Of a stretch of DNA of 14,070 nt, positions 1 through 8,602 are shown piece after piece; position 1 is the stretch's first letter, and every line of letters begins with the position of its first letter. The notes under the pieces were generated by a model. That model was not told the DNA's origin, ran no database searches, and saw nothing but the letters and a program-made list of their open reading frames with translations. Source of the DNA: Discostella pseudostelligera. Lineage: Eukaryota > Bacillariophyta > Thalassiosirophyceae > Thalassiosirales > Thalassiosiraceae. The stretch covers positions 1 to 14,070 of the forward strand of contig JALLBK010000548.1 of NCBI GenBank assembly GCA_036940085.1, in the 5' to 3' direction. Made by a program: the position numbers and the translations under genes.

Positions 1-52
1 CCTTTAAAGCACCGCATCGTCCCTGGCGGTTGCTCTTTTTTCGCTTGTGAGC

Positions 53-2158
53 ATGGCACACCTCAACCTCAAGCTGAATGGGATGCTTGCGTGCTATCGG
101 CCATTGTCGCTGCCGTCTCCGGTGCTGTCGCGGTCGCGACGATGGACGAGACACTACTGCTCCAATCACTTTCCTCCCAGAATGACGATTGCTCGCGCGT
201 CACGGCTTTTTCGCTCCTGCAAAATCACAAGCGAACAATTATGCCATCACTCCTATAATCTTGCATTCTTTGCGGAGAACTCACTCCACTTAAATTCGTA
301 CGCGAAGCTACTGCCCTTGGAACAAATACTACAGCAGGCATCTCAATCCGATGAACGGATAAAAAATGGCAATTCCAAAGGTTTATTGGATGGTATTCCT
401 GTGACATTTAAAGCTAATATTGCTGTTGGAAGGTACTGGGAGATGCCTAACGCTTGCTCAGCTATCTTAAGTAGCGCGCATGAAATTGAAGATACTTTTA
501 ACAGTGACGAAGGTGAATGCTCCTCAAACAACCAAGTCTATGAAAGCGATATTGCGAGGCGACTTCTTAACGATTGTGGAGCAGTTCTAATTGGAATAAC
601 TAATATGGATGAGTTTGGAATGGGTAGTTTGGGAATCAATAACGGATTGTGCCGCGATGTAAAACACAAGAGATCTTCACCCACTTACAACCCAGTGCCA
701 TGGATGCAGCGTCTTGCTTCTTTGCTTGAGTCTAAACAATATCTACGAATCAAAGACTGTGAAAAAGATGATTACTGGGTGGAAAAACTACTCAATTCCA
801 CACCGGGGAATCCGCACGGAATTCATGATGAAAATTGTTTGGCGGACTTGCTGGAAGAAGTTCAGTATTCCATCAGGGGCAAAGAAAACTGTCACCGCAC
901 TGATGAATTTCCTCTCTTATCACCTGGAGGATCATCTTCTGGTGCTGCTGTGACAGCTAGTCACGGTTCATCACTCCTTTCCATTGGCACTGATACAGGT
1001 GGCTCGCTCCGACTACCTTCAGCTTGGACCTCGACGGTTGGATTCAAACCATCGTACGGAACTTATTCCAGATACGGAGTCGTTAGTTATGTCAGCTCGT
1101 TGGATACGATAGGATTCATCACTGCAACTACTGAATGTGCTGAGATAGCATGGCGTTGCTTAGGGGCTAAGAGCAAAGTTGCTCGTGCAGATGGGGCTAG
1201 CAGTCGATGGAATGTACAATTGTCACGTGATTCAACAGCCAGGGTGTATCACAAAGAGAGCAAGCTTTGCGACGATTCCCATATTCATCGCCCTCTCGAT
1301 CAACATACTTTATTTTCGGGTGAAACCATGGCAATGGCTAAAAAACCATTGGCGAACATTCGTGTAGGCATACCATCGGCCTTCTCCCTCGAGGAGATAC
1401 CGCCAATCATTGCGAGCGCTTGGTCTGAGAGTGCTCGAAGCCTTCAAAACAATGGCGGAGCGACACTCGTTACAATCTCCGAATCTAAATTGGCATCTGC
1501 GTGGATCAGGCTGGGCCTTTCGTCGTACTATGTGTTGGCTTGTGCCGAGGCTAGTTCGAATCTAAGCAGATATGATGGTTTAAGGTTTGGCGTAAATGTG
1601 AATCTGGATTCATTGCATTCTGATCACGATGCAAACAATGGCCCTCTCTGCGATATGACAGCATTGGAAAGGCAAATTTCCGCTAACCGCGCACATGGCT
1701 TTGGAGGAGAGACCCAGCGACGTGTTTTGGCAGGTACATCTGTGCTGTCTTCGGATCGATTCCATACCCATTACGAGGCAGCGGCAGTTGCGAGAGCAAA
1801 TATATCTCGATCGCTTGAAAATCTTTTCCGATCCTCCTTTACGAACGATGTGGATGATGACAAAGTGGATGTCATGCTAGTTCCAACTGCACTTACTTTC
1901 CCACCAAAATTGAACCCAGTGACTGGTGACGATATGCAACAAACGGATCCAACTGCTGCATTCGCAAATGACGTCATGACTATACCCATCAGTCTTGGTG
2001 GATTGCCTTCGGTTTCTGTGCCTGTCAATGTCGACAAATTGAACATTGAAAATGGTCTCCCAAATAATATCGACTTGCGCAACATGATAGGTATGCAAAT
2101 TTTTGCATCGAGAGGATCAGACGACCTGGTACTAAGGGTTGCCAATGAACTACAATAG
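53..2158 (+). CDS. gatA: Glutamyl-tRNA(Gln) amidotransferase subunit A-like amidase, probably mitochondrial
   Basis: In the GatCAB complex, GatA releases ammonia from glutamine so that Glu-tRNA(Gln) is converted to Gln-tRNA(Gln) in organelles. The amidase-signature catalytic set is present: Lys120 (VTFKANI), cis-Ser294 in GGSSSG and nucleophile Ser318 in GTDTGGSLRLP, with the usual 24-residue spacing between the serines. The family motifs NMDEFGMG, VGFKPSYG and GFGGETQRRVLAGTSVLSS also fit GatA. The ATG at 53 gives 701 residues, well above the roughly 480 of bacterial GatA. The first ~50 residues are rich in Arg and Ser and nearly free of acidic residues, which suggests a mitochondrial presequence. 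In-frame ATGs at 83 and 182 are alternative starts, and only 52 bp precede the gene here, so an upstream exon is possible. A ~75-residue insertion lies between DEFGMG and GGSSSG. GatB and GatC are not in the window. Another amidase-signature enzyme is possible but less likely. Confidence 0.85.
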   Translation: MAHLNLKLNGMLACYRPLSLPSPVLSRSRRWTRHYCSNHFPPRMTIARASRLFRSCKITSEQLCHHSYNLAFFAENSLHLNSYAKLLPLEQILQQASQSDERIKNGNSKGLLDGIPVTFKANIAVGRYWEMPNACSAILSSAHEIEDTFNSDEGECSSNNQVYESDIARRLLNDCGAVLIGITNMDEFGMGSLGINNGLCRDVKHKRSSPTYNPVPWMQRLASLLESKQYLRIKDCEKDDYWVEKLLNSTPGNPHGIHDENCLADLLEEVQYSIRGKENCHRTDEFPLLSPGGSSSGAAVTASHGSSLLSIGTDTGGSLRLPSAWTSTVGFKPSYGTYSRYGVVSYVSSLDTIGFITATTECAEIAWRCLGAKSKVARADGASSRWNVQLSRDSTARVYHKESKLCDDSHIHRPLDQHTLFSGETMAMAKKPLANIRVGIPSAFSLEEIPPIIASAWSESARSLQNNGGATLVTISESKLASAWIRLGLSSYYVLACAEASSNLSRYDGLRFGVNVNLDSLHSDHDANNGPLCDMTALERQISANRAHGFGGETQRRVLAGTSVLSSDRFHTHYEAAAVARANISRSLENLFRSSFTNDVDDDKVDVMLVPTALTFPPKLNPVTGDDMQQTDPTAAFANDVMTIPISLGGLPSVSVPVNVDKLNIENGLPNNIDLRNMIGMQIFASRGSDDLVLRVANELQ

Positions 2159-2333
2159 TTACAATACTCTTAAAAATACAATGAACTGGACCAAATATCA
2201 ATCCGACGCATTTATTCATAGCATATCTGGGCTAATTGATGAGCATCGCGGTCGACACGGACTGCCTTCCATGAAGAAGTTATGGTTGCAATTTGCAAGT
2301 ATCTAATATTGTACACGTGGCAAGTGAAATCTG

Positions 2334-2345
2334 TTTTGGCGGGAA
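2334..2345 (+). promoter_or_regulatory. E2F/DP-like site
   Basis: TTTTGGCGGGAA matches the classical E2F consensus of plants and animals (TTTSSCGS core). It lies about 270 bp before the XPF start codon. A second copy of the core sits inverted at 2375-2384 (CCCGCCAAAA) at the end of a palindrome. Binding is inferred, not shown. Confidence 0.4.
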
Positions 2346-2362
2346 CACCAAGGAAGTGCTCG

Positions 2363-2380
2363 GGCGGGAGATCTCCCGCC
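2363..2380. repeat. 18-bp perfect palindrome GGCGGGAGATCTCCCGCC
   Basis: The two 9-base halves are exact reverse complements, centred on AGATCT. Each arm carries a GGCGGGA core, and the right arm continues into AAAA, giving an E2F-like site on the minus strand. It could be bound by a dimer or form a hairpin in the XPF leader. Confidence 0.6.
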
Positions 2381-2461
2381 AAAATCTGCCGCCGCCGCCA
2401 CTTCCATTCCACAGCCACACCACAACGTGACCATGATCCTTAGGTTCATGATCCCCTGTGC

Positions 2462-2475
2462 TAGGAGGCCTCCTA
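2462..2475. repeat. 14-bp perfect palindrome TAGGAGGCCTCCTA
   Basis: The two 7-base halves are exact reverse complements, about 140 bp before the XPF start. No known factor is recognised. Confidence 0.5.
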
Positions 2476-2616
2476 CCTCGCTCCTACCCTCGCCTCCCAG
2501 TAGCCCAGTAGCAGTACTAACATCCCTCATGCGACGGCTCCATACCCAAAGCCAAAGACATTGATATCTACATCGACAGAAAGTGCGTTGAATTTTTATC
2601 GTGCACCGCTTTCGCC

Positions 2617-5600
2617 ATGTCAACAATGAGCGGTCGATCTAAGCGCATGCGGAGAAATTGTGCAGGTGGCGACGTCAATCCAGAGTTATTGGGCACTGGC
2701 GATGCTCACGGCAGTGGGAGAGAAGATACAATCAAATCATCTAGAAGCATCAATCAATCAGCTCCATCGGCATCGGAATCGCTGCTGAACACTCACCCAC
2801 ATGCCCAGCTTCCCGCCTACCTCTCCGACGCATTCTCCGATCTCTACGCTCAAGATGGTTTAGTTGTTATGGGCAAGGGTCTTGGCTGGCTTAGTTTGTT
2901 TAGTAGTTTTGTGAGATATTATGGCGATACTGGAGATTTGGGTTATGCCGCGACATTGGAAGAAGAACACCTGGCTAGAATGAAGAAGCAGACATCATCT
3001 GAGAAGAGAAGTAGCGACCAACAAGTACAACAACCTCAAAGAAAACCTCCATTGATATTTGCATTGAACCTTCGTGACAACGAACGTCAGGTTCTTCTGT
3101 CTACTCTCTCCTCTTGGGGGACACCGGCGGAAAGTCTTCCACGAATAATTACGAACGAAGCCGGACAAGCCTCCGAACGCGCGGCTCTCTATGCACGTGG
3201 TGGAGTCTTTATCATCACTTCCCGTATATTGATCGTGGATTTATTGCAGGGTACGGCAAATGCGAAAGATATTGAAGGGATGATGGTGGCACATGCAGAT
3301 AAGGTGGTGGGGGATAAAAGTACAGAGGCCTTCATATTGCGGATTTTCAAAAGTCAGAGATATTTCATGGACAATTCAACTTCTGCTGGAGGTTCTGGCA
3401 ATGGTGGTGGCAGGGGATTCGTCAAGGCGTTTACAGATGACCCATCCTCTCTTGTAACTGGTAGCTTCGCCAAGGTTGACAAAATCCTCAAATCTCTTCA
3501 AGTGCAACGTCTGTTTTTGTATCCGCGGTTCCATGCAGCAGTGGCGGAAGAGTTGGAACGGCAGCCACCAACAGTGATCGAGCTGCATCAACCGCTCAGT
3601 AATTCAATGAAAGAAATTCAGAACTATTTAGCTGCTTCAATACGATCGTGTCTGCGAGACTTGAGGCAGAAGTGTCAGCTAGTGGATCTATCATTTTTAT
3701 TCGACACCGAAGGCTCTAGTGGCGATCGGAAGCGAAAGCGAGATGCTGCCGATGGTTACTGTCTGAAAAGCCGCACCAATGGCACTAGAAATTCCACCGA
3801 GGATTGGAAGTTTACTATGCAAAAGGTCATGTCCACAAACTTTTCGTACATTCTCAGTCGCCAACTGGAGGGAGATTGGCATCGTCTTGGTAGAGATGTC
3901 AAGCAGTGTGTAAGCGATTTGAGAACATTGAGTCAATTGTTTCATTATTTGATTGAGTACGGTGAGTAAAGGATATTTGGCTTAAACTTGACGTCTCGCA
4001 GCAATTTGTAGCTCATGGACCAATAGATTGCGTTCGATTCTGGCGGCTATTGCAGGGAATTAAAGCAATGAGCGCAGCTAGCAAAAATCAATCATATTGG
4101 ATGTTGCAGGAAGCAGGTGAGCATATATTTAGGCTCGCAAAAGAGAGAGTGTACCGTTTGATAAATGTAACGACAACGAATAATCAACCGGTGGTGAAGC
4201 TGAAACGAATACTAGAACACAAGCCGAAGGAAATTTTACTGCATCAAGTCTTGACTGAGATTGAAAATCAATGGAATCGCAAACGGGGGAACGCCGTCAC
4301 TTCTACTACTAATGAGAACGTGCTACTCATGGTGAAAGACGAGCGTGCACTCCGGTCTGTCAGATCTTACCTCACTCATAGTGATGGAGTAAATCGAGCT
4401 GCCGCTCAAAACTTCCTGAGCTATTTGGACCAAGTCCAAAAGCAAGTTAAGCCTATGATTCGACCGGGTGGCCTTGATCTCAATTCAATGTCTACGGAGC
4501 AGCGGTTACTCTATGAAGAGCACAGCCGAGTGTACAATATTTTGTTTGGATCGGACAAGTTGGACCAATACAATAGAATCGCAGAAGAAGACCGTCGAGA
4601 ACTGACACGTTGGAAGACTAGGCAAAGGAAAATAGTGGAGGAAAAGGCCCGCGGTGCTGTCGTCGCCGACACGGTTCATCAGCAGTTTTACTTAGATGAA
4701 GCAGTGAAGACATCCACCATGGAGGCCAAATTTCAGAGAATAAATACTGAGAATGAAATCTCTGATGAAGGATCTGTTGATAGCTGGTCCTCGGACGATG
4801 AAGATGAAGTTGCACTTAAAGTGGAACCAATTGAGGGGTTGAAACTTTTTATCAGGACATTTTCGAAGGTGGAAGAAGGAGAAGCATCAATTTTACTTCA
4901 TGACATCCGGCCAGATTATGTGGTAATGTACGACTCTGATCCAAGCTTCATCCGTACACTTGAAATATATTCCAATTCCATGAACAATACAGGCACTTCT
5001 TCAACAGAACTGTCGAAGGAAGATAGATTGCAGGTGTATTTCCTTCTATACGAAGGCAGTGCAGAAGACAGCAACTTTTTATCATCTCTTGAGCGTGAAA
5101 AGGACGCCTTTGATAGATTGATCGAACATGCGAAGAGAATGCCAACCTCCCTGCCAGCATTTGGCACATTTTCAACACAAGAAATGCAACAATCTTGTGG
5201 AGGTGTGGGAGGTTCATATGCCGGCGGAACGCTACCGTTGTCGATGGACACCCGGACTGGCGGAGGAAAGCAGAAATCATCACAAGAGAGGAGGGATATC
5301 GCTGTGGATGTGCGCGAGTTTAGAGCGGCTCTTCCCTCAATTCTTCACCAAGGAGGCATGCGGCTTGCACCAGTCACACTAACCGTAGGTGATTTTGTGC
5401 TGAGTAATGTCCATTGCGTTGAGAGGAAGAGCATCAGTGATTTGCACGGATCTTTTAATAATGGAAGGCTTAAGGACCAAGTGAAAGCGATGGCGAAGTA
5501 TTACAAATGTCCGTGTCTGTTGATTGAGTTTGATCCTGAGAAAAATTTCGCTCTACTGACCTCTTCTGAGTTAGGTGGCGAGATCCGCGTTGATGCCATC

Positions 5601-6014
5601 ACCTCGAAGTTGGCGATGCTAACCATGACGTTTCCGATGTTACGCATTCTTTGGTCGAGGTCTCCACACGAAACTCTAAAAATCTTTGGGAAACTGAAAA
5701 GGAATCATCAGGAAGTCGATGTGGACAGAGCTGTAGAAATCGGCAATAATGAATCTCTGGATGAACTCCTCGTCGGAGGAAAAGATGGATACTACAACGA
5801 AGGAGATGATGATGATGCGGCGGCGAACGACGCTGCAAAGAGTATGCTTCTGCGGCTTCCTGGTGTTAATGCCCACAATGCACGAAAGATAATGAGCGAA
5901 TGTGATTCAATTGCAAGTTTGGCTCAGCTGTCGAGGGAAGAATTAAGGCGCCTTGCAGGCCCGGTGGCAGGACAAAAGCTCTTTACTTTCTTCCGTGATC
6001 GTTTAGAGGTGTAA
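2617..6014 (+). CDS. ERCC4: XPF/ERCC4 structure-specific DNA repair endonuclease (two exons)
   Basis: The coding sequence is join(2617..3961, 4027..6014), 1110 residues. XPF with ERCC1 cuts the damaged strand 5' of lesions in nucleotide excision repair and trims flaps and crosslinks in the nucleus. The N-terminal helicase-like module lacks a Walker A motif but keeps the family strings GGVFIITSRILIVDLL (~195-210) and GFVKAFTD (267-274), separated by a Gly/Ser-rich insert (251-266). Across the splice, EYDCVRFWRLL aligns with the human QYDCVTFLNLL region, followed by YWMLQEAGEHIFRLAKERVY. An acidic stretch lies near 690-710. The nuclease motif is complete: Gly903-Asp904, Glu914-Arg915-Lys916 and Asp920 (GDX9ERKX3D). 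The C-terminal ~60 residues form the tandem helix-hairpin-helix (LRLPGVNAHNARKI) that pairs with ERCC1. The length is close to yeast Rad1. The start is the first of two nearby ATGs (residues 1 and 4). ERCC1 is not in the window. Confidence 0.95.
3962..4026 (+). other. XPF intron (65 nt, GT-AG)
   Basis: The donor is G|GTGAGTAA and the acceptor is CCAATAG|ATTG. Joining at these points splits one Asp codon (g + at), restores the conserved EYDCV sequence and connects two otherwise separate reading frames. Without splicing, translation would stop at the TAA inside the donor sequence. Candidate branch-point sequences (cttaaac, cttgac) lie near 3982-3992. Confidence 0.93.
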
Positions 6015-6328
6015 CATCGACTGAAGCCATGAATAGTAACATCTTAATCATGACACTTTTAGGATTTCACCGTAAGTTCTCATCCTCACGTATTTCAAAG
6101 TAGGCTGCCTTCCGATGAGGGCCAGCCAAACAAAACAAAATCATCTAAGGTTGCCTTTCCAGAGGTAGCCGCCACATCAAGGCATCAGTGAGAGGAACGC
6201 GTTAACTCTATGCCTTGTTTCAACCTCTCTGGAGCGGAGAGAAGCAACGGTAGTTGAGGAATGATGATGCTCTCATAATAACATTGTTGAAAGCAAAAAG
6301 TAAAGTTACAAAGGATGAAAATAGAAAA
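6015..6328. other. Intergenic, no gene seen
   Basis: This stretch of about 310 bp follows XPF and holds its 3' end. I see no reading frame with recognisable features, no RNA gene and no strong repeat. Confidence 0.5.
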
Positions 6329-6345
6329 GACTGCAATTTTACAGG

Positions 6346-6351
6346 AAAAAA
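6346..6351 (-). terminator. Second (duplicated) Pol III-type T6 terminator
   Basis: This is a run of six T on the minus strand, 36 bp beyond the first terminator, created by the tandem duplication. It could act as a backup stop for transcripts that read through the proximal run. Confidence 0.5.
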
Positions 6352-6381
6352 CTGAAGTCTGCCCGACTGCAATTTTACAGG

Positions 6382-6387
6382 AAAAAA
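6382..6387 (-). terminator. Pol III T6 terminator of tRNA-Thr
   Basis: A TTTTTT run on the minus strand begins about 10 nt after the last paired base of the tRNA. This is the usual Pol III stop signal and position. Confidence 0.8.
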
Positions 6388-6395
6388 CTGAAGTC

Positions 6396-6469
6396 AGCCC
6401 TAACGCAGAGTCGAACTACGGACCTCGTCATTACTAATGACGTGCTCTAACCAACTGAGCTATTAGGGC
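6396..6469 (-). tRNA. trnT-AGU: tRNA-Thr (anticodon AGU)
   Basis: A full cloverleaf is visible on the minus strand. The 7-bp acceptor stem is GCCCTAA/TTAGGGC, the D arm is GCTC/GAGC, and the anticodon stem is CGTCA/TGACG around loop TTAGTAA. The anticodon AGT is at 6433-6435, where A34 is expected to be edited to inosine to read ACU, ACC and ACA. The variable loop has 5 nt. The T arm is CGTAG/CTGCG (one G-U) with loop TTCGACT. No intron is present and CCA is not encoded. The discriminator base would be U (6396). The internal A box (TAGCTCAGTTGG) and B box (TTCGACT region) serve as the Pol III promoter. The gene lies alone between two plus-strand protein genes. Confidence 0.96.
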
Positions 6470-6784
6470 AACCTGGCATCTGGGTCGAGGTGAAGGTTAT
6501 AAAATTAGATTTACCATTTCGCTTCCCGCCAAAACTTTCCCTCATTTCTCTTCCACGCGGAGCAAGCAGAACGACGACACGTGGAACATGGAGGTCGACC
6601 ATGCATGCTGATGATGCTGTTGCTGCATCGCGAGCTGCATCGGCGTGTCGGCAAGATCGGCACCACCCGTACTACTCTTGAGACTTGAGATATTACTACC
6701 ACCCAACTTCATCAGGGTGGTGATTAATTATGGTGCAATGACAAGACAGCATTAATCCAGCCTCAATATTCTTCGCTTGTTGCA
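6470..6784. promoter_or_regulatory. Upstream region of the MFS gene
   Basis: This gap of about 315 bp separates the tRNA 5' end from the transporter ATG. It contains TTCCCGCCAAAA (6523-6534, an E2F-like core on the minus strand), CACGTG (6578-6583) and a short inverted repeat, ACCACCC (6698-6704) with GGGTGGT (6715-6721). A 63-codon frame at 6490-6681 has no domain and is treated as chance. Confidence 0.4.
6497..6504 (-). promoter_or_regulatory. TATA-like element upstream of tRNA-Thr
   Basis: TTTTATAA on the minus strand lies about 28-35 bp upstream of the tRNA 5' end. Upstream TATA-like elements help place TFIIIB at tRNA genes in plants and fission yeast; a role here is inferred. Confidence 0.35.
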
Positions 6785-8203
6785 ATGGCCCCGCAGAATA
6801 AAGAGTCGTCAGAAGATGACGAGCGTTCCCCACAATTTCATGATAAATCTCACATCGTAGAACCTGCCGACATCAGAGCAAAGGTAGTTGTCTCGGCACA
6901 TTCGTTGCGAACAGAAACGCCCACAGCAACAACAACTCTGTGCATACTCGTCGTGATTGACATGTTCGCCGTAGCGCTGGTGGTGCCTCTGCTCCATCAA
7001 TACTACCAAAATGCCGGAATTCACTCTGCAAGTCAACGAGAGATTCTATCCTCCTTGTTTTCATCATCGCAAATAGTTGGCGGTTTGGTTATTGGTGCAT
7101 TGTCGGACTTGGGTCTGTTGAGTCGTCGACGAATTCTATTTCTTTCATTTGTGGGTAGTGCGATATCGTACACGCTTGTCGTTGGGGGGTTGCGACAATT
7201 GATCTTTAGCCGGGTACTGGTGGGGCTTGTGAAACAAACAATGACAGTATCAACTTCACTTTTGGTTACATGGACGACGCCTGAATCAAGAGCTGTTTGC
7301 ATGGGCCGACTTTCTGCATCCACAACCTTTGCGTGGATTACAGGGCCATCTGTTGGTGCACTTCTCTACAAGCATGTTAGTCCATCTGCCCCTGCTTTCT
7401 TCGCCAGTGGTTTGTTCGTTCTCAATTCCGTTTTGGCTGCAGTATTACTCCCTGCTAATGATGAAGCAATAACACCAAATGCAACAACTTGCAAGAGTGT
7501 CCTAAAAGATGGTGGAATAAGAGTTGCTTCATTGCATGCAAATCTTAAAACGTGTTTCAGCTCCTGTGTCCTTGCGTCGGTTGTGATATCACTCGTACTC
7601 TATGGTTGGGTGGTGAGAACGACGTCATATTCCAACATGGCTTCATTCTACGAGGAAAAGTATGGGATCGAGCCCCATTTTCGAGGATACATAAAATCAT
7701 ACCAGCAATTACTTGGGTTTTTGGTGCAATCCTTCTGTGTTCGCGCACTACTTACCGCGTCGGGAGGAGAACGTAGGTCTACGTGCATTGGGGCTGTAAT
7801 TATGGCGGTAGCAACTTTGGGTGAAGTAAATGCAAATTTCGGAGTCTTCGTATCAATAGTGTGCCCCGCAGTTGCTATTGCAGATGCGATGATTGGAGTC
7901 TCACTGCGATCATTAGTCACCCAAGTGTCTCCTAACGAGTCAATTGGGTCGGTGCTGGCGGCACTTGATGTTCTGCAAAATGCTGCCTCAGTCACCGTTC
8001 CTTTTTACAGGACCATTCTATTCAAACTAGCTATGTATTATGGATCTAAAGATGATCATGCGTCGATGGCAGGAGATCCAGAACCTAAACTTTGGCTGGT
8101 GTCATCTTTTGTTCATTGGTCGTTGCTAGCATTGGCTCAGGCATACCTTTTATTGCCTCCTTCGCCAGAAAGAATTAGAATACTTGCTAAAAAGAATCGA
8201 TGA
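6785..8203 (+). CDS. Major facilitator superfamily transporter, MFSD9-like
   Basis: A 472-residue membrane protein in a single exon. The hydrophilic N-terminus (~45 residues) is followed by a first membrane segment at ~51-71 (LCILVVIDMFAVALVVPLL). The MFS motif A region between helices 2 and 3 is GALSDLGLLSRRRIL (104-118). FSRVLVGLVKQTMTVSTSLL (141-160) and ITGPSVGALL (185-194, motif C-like) resemble the eukaryotic MFSD9/MFSD10 branch of the DHA1-type family. The C-terminal half supplies further hydrophobic segments from ~258 to ~460 and ends in a basic tail (RIRILAKKNR). Length and two-halves layout fit the usual 12-helix form. The substrate is unknown; related proteins are solute/H+ antiporter-like or orphan carriers. 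The start is the first ATG with an open frame, and no targeting peptide is obvious, so the membrane it occupies cannot be told. Family membership is fairly sure; the subfamily is a similarity judgement. Confidence 0.8.
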   Translation: MAPQNKESSEDDERSPQFHDKSHIVEPADIRAKVVVSAHSLRTETPTATTTLCILVVIDMFAVALVVPLLHQYYQNAGIHSASQREILSSLFSSSQIVGGLVIGALSDLGLLSRRRILFLSFVGSAISYTLVVGGLRQLIFSRVLVGLVKQTMTVSTSLLVTWTTPESRAVCMGRLSASTTFAWITGPSVGALLYKHVSPSAPAFFASGLFVLNSVLAAVLLPANDEAITPNATTCKSVLKDGGIRVASLHANLKTCFSSCVLASVVISLVLYGWVVRTTSYSNMASFYEEKYGIEPHFRGYIKSYQQLLGFLVQSFCVRALLTASGGERRSTCIGAVIMAVATLGEVNANFGVFVSIVCPAVAIADAMIGVSLRSLVTQVSPNESIGSVLAALDVLQNAASVTVPFYRTILFKLAMYYGSKDDHASMAGDPEPKLWLVSSFVHWSLLALAQAYLLLPPSPERIRILAKKNR

Positions 8204-8602
8204 AGTTAAGTCATTATTGAGTGATGATGCAAATTTATCATTGTCATGTCAAAGATGAAGTGATTTATGGATGTACGTGATCGCTTCCACTCACCGCCAT
8301 TCTCGATTCTGGAGCCAGGCTACGAAAAGGCGCGCCCGGAAGCGCCAAAAAAGTCTGGTTGTCCAACCAATCGAGGCGCGCCGGCTCCGGCTCCCGCTAG
8401 ATTCCGTCGCAACCATAATATCTTAGTTAGTTTATGTTCGACCCTATCGCCCAAGCACAAGAAGAAGTCACCCCCCAACCACCACCATCCACCCACGTGC
8501 ACCATGACCATGGCCGCCAGCCGTCACCATAAGCATTAGCATGAGCTTGAGCTGAGCATTAGAGATCCGGCCGCTTCCCTCTCTCTATCTCTCATTATTG
8601 TG
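8204..8602. promoter_or_regulatory. Upstream region of the RNase HII gene
   Basis: A gap of 399 bp. It has GGCGCGCC twice (8329-8336 and 8375-8382), GCGCCAAA at 8342-8349 (exact TTTGGCGC on the minus strand, E2F consensus) and CACGTG at 8494-8499. A 90-codon frame at 8267-8539 is Pro/His/Lys low complexity with no domain and is probably not a gene. The CT-rich run at 8577-8593 directly precedes the RNase HII start. Confidence 0.4.
8504..8539 (+). CDS. Possible 11-codon upstream ORF in the RNase HII leader
   Basis: ATG at 8504 (context accATGacc, then a second ATG in accATGgcc) opens a short frame, MTMAASRHHKH, ending in TAG at 8537-8539. That is 63 nt before the RNase HII ATG and in the same frame. 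If the transcript includes it, it could reduce initiation at the main start. It may equally lie in the promoter. Confidence 0.25.
   Translation: MTMAASRHHKH

Larger units (their letters stand above)
2159..2616. promoter_or_regulatory. GatA-XPF intergenic region with E2F-like and CACGTG motifs
   Basis: This is a 458-bp gap without a convincing gene; the short minus-strand reading frames here have no recognisable features. It should hold the 3' end of gatA and the promoter and 5' leader of XPF. Visible elements are CACGTG at 2314-2319, TTTTGGCGGGAA at 2334-2345, an 18-bp perfect palindrome at 2363-2380 whose right arm runs into CCCGCCAAAA, a GCC repeat at about 2388-2399 and a 14-bp perfect palindrome at 2462-2475. 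The function of these elements is inferred from motif shape only. Confidence 0.5.
6329..6400. repeat. Two tandem copies of a 36-bp unit at the tRNA-Thr 3' end
   Basis: Copy 1 is 6329-6364 and copy 2 is 6365-6400. They differ at one base (6360 t against 6396 a). Each unit contains, on the minus strand, the last four bases of the tRNA acceptor strand (GGGC), the discriminator position and the trailer with a TTTTTT run. The duplication therefore copied the end of the tRNA gene together with its terminator. Confidence 0.9.

Noticed and set aside
1771..2145. 124-codon minus-strand frame inside gatA
   Set aside because: It is a shadow of the real coding strand, which carries conserved GatA C-terminal motifs over the same bases.
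2617..6014. XPF split in two reading frames could mean a frameshifted pseudogene
   Set aside because: A clean GT-AG intron at 3962-4026 rejoins the frames and restores the conserved EYDCVRFWRLL sequence; all nuclease residues are intact.
6329..6400. Tandem repeat as a CRISPR array or transposon end
   Set aside because: There are only two adjacent units without spacers, and the unit is explained by duplication of the tRNA 3' end and its trailer.
6490..6681. 63-codon open frame before the MFS gene
   Set aside because: It contains promoter-like motifs, has no recognisable protein feature and is close to chance length.
8267..8539. 90-codon open frame as a small gene
   Set aside because: It is low-complexity Pro, His and Lys sequence with no domain, lies in the upstream region of RNase HII and overlaps regulatory-looking motifs.
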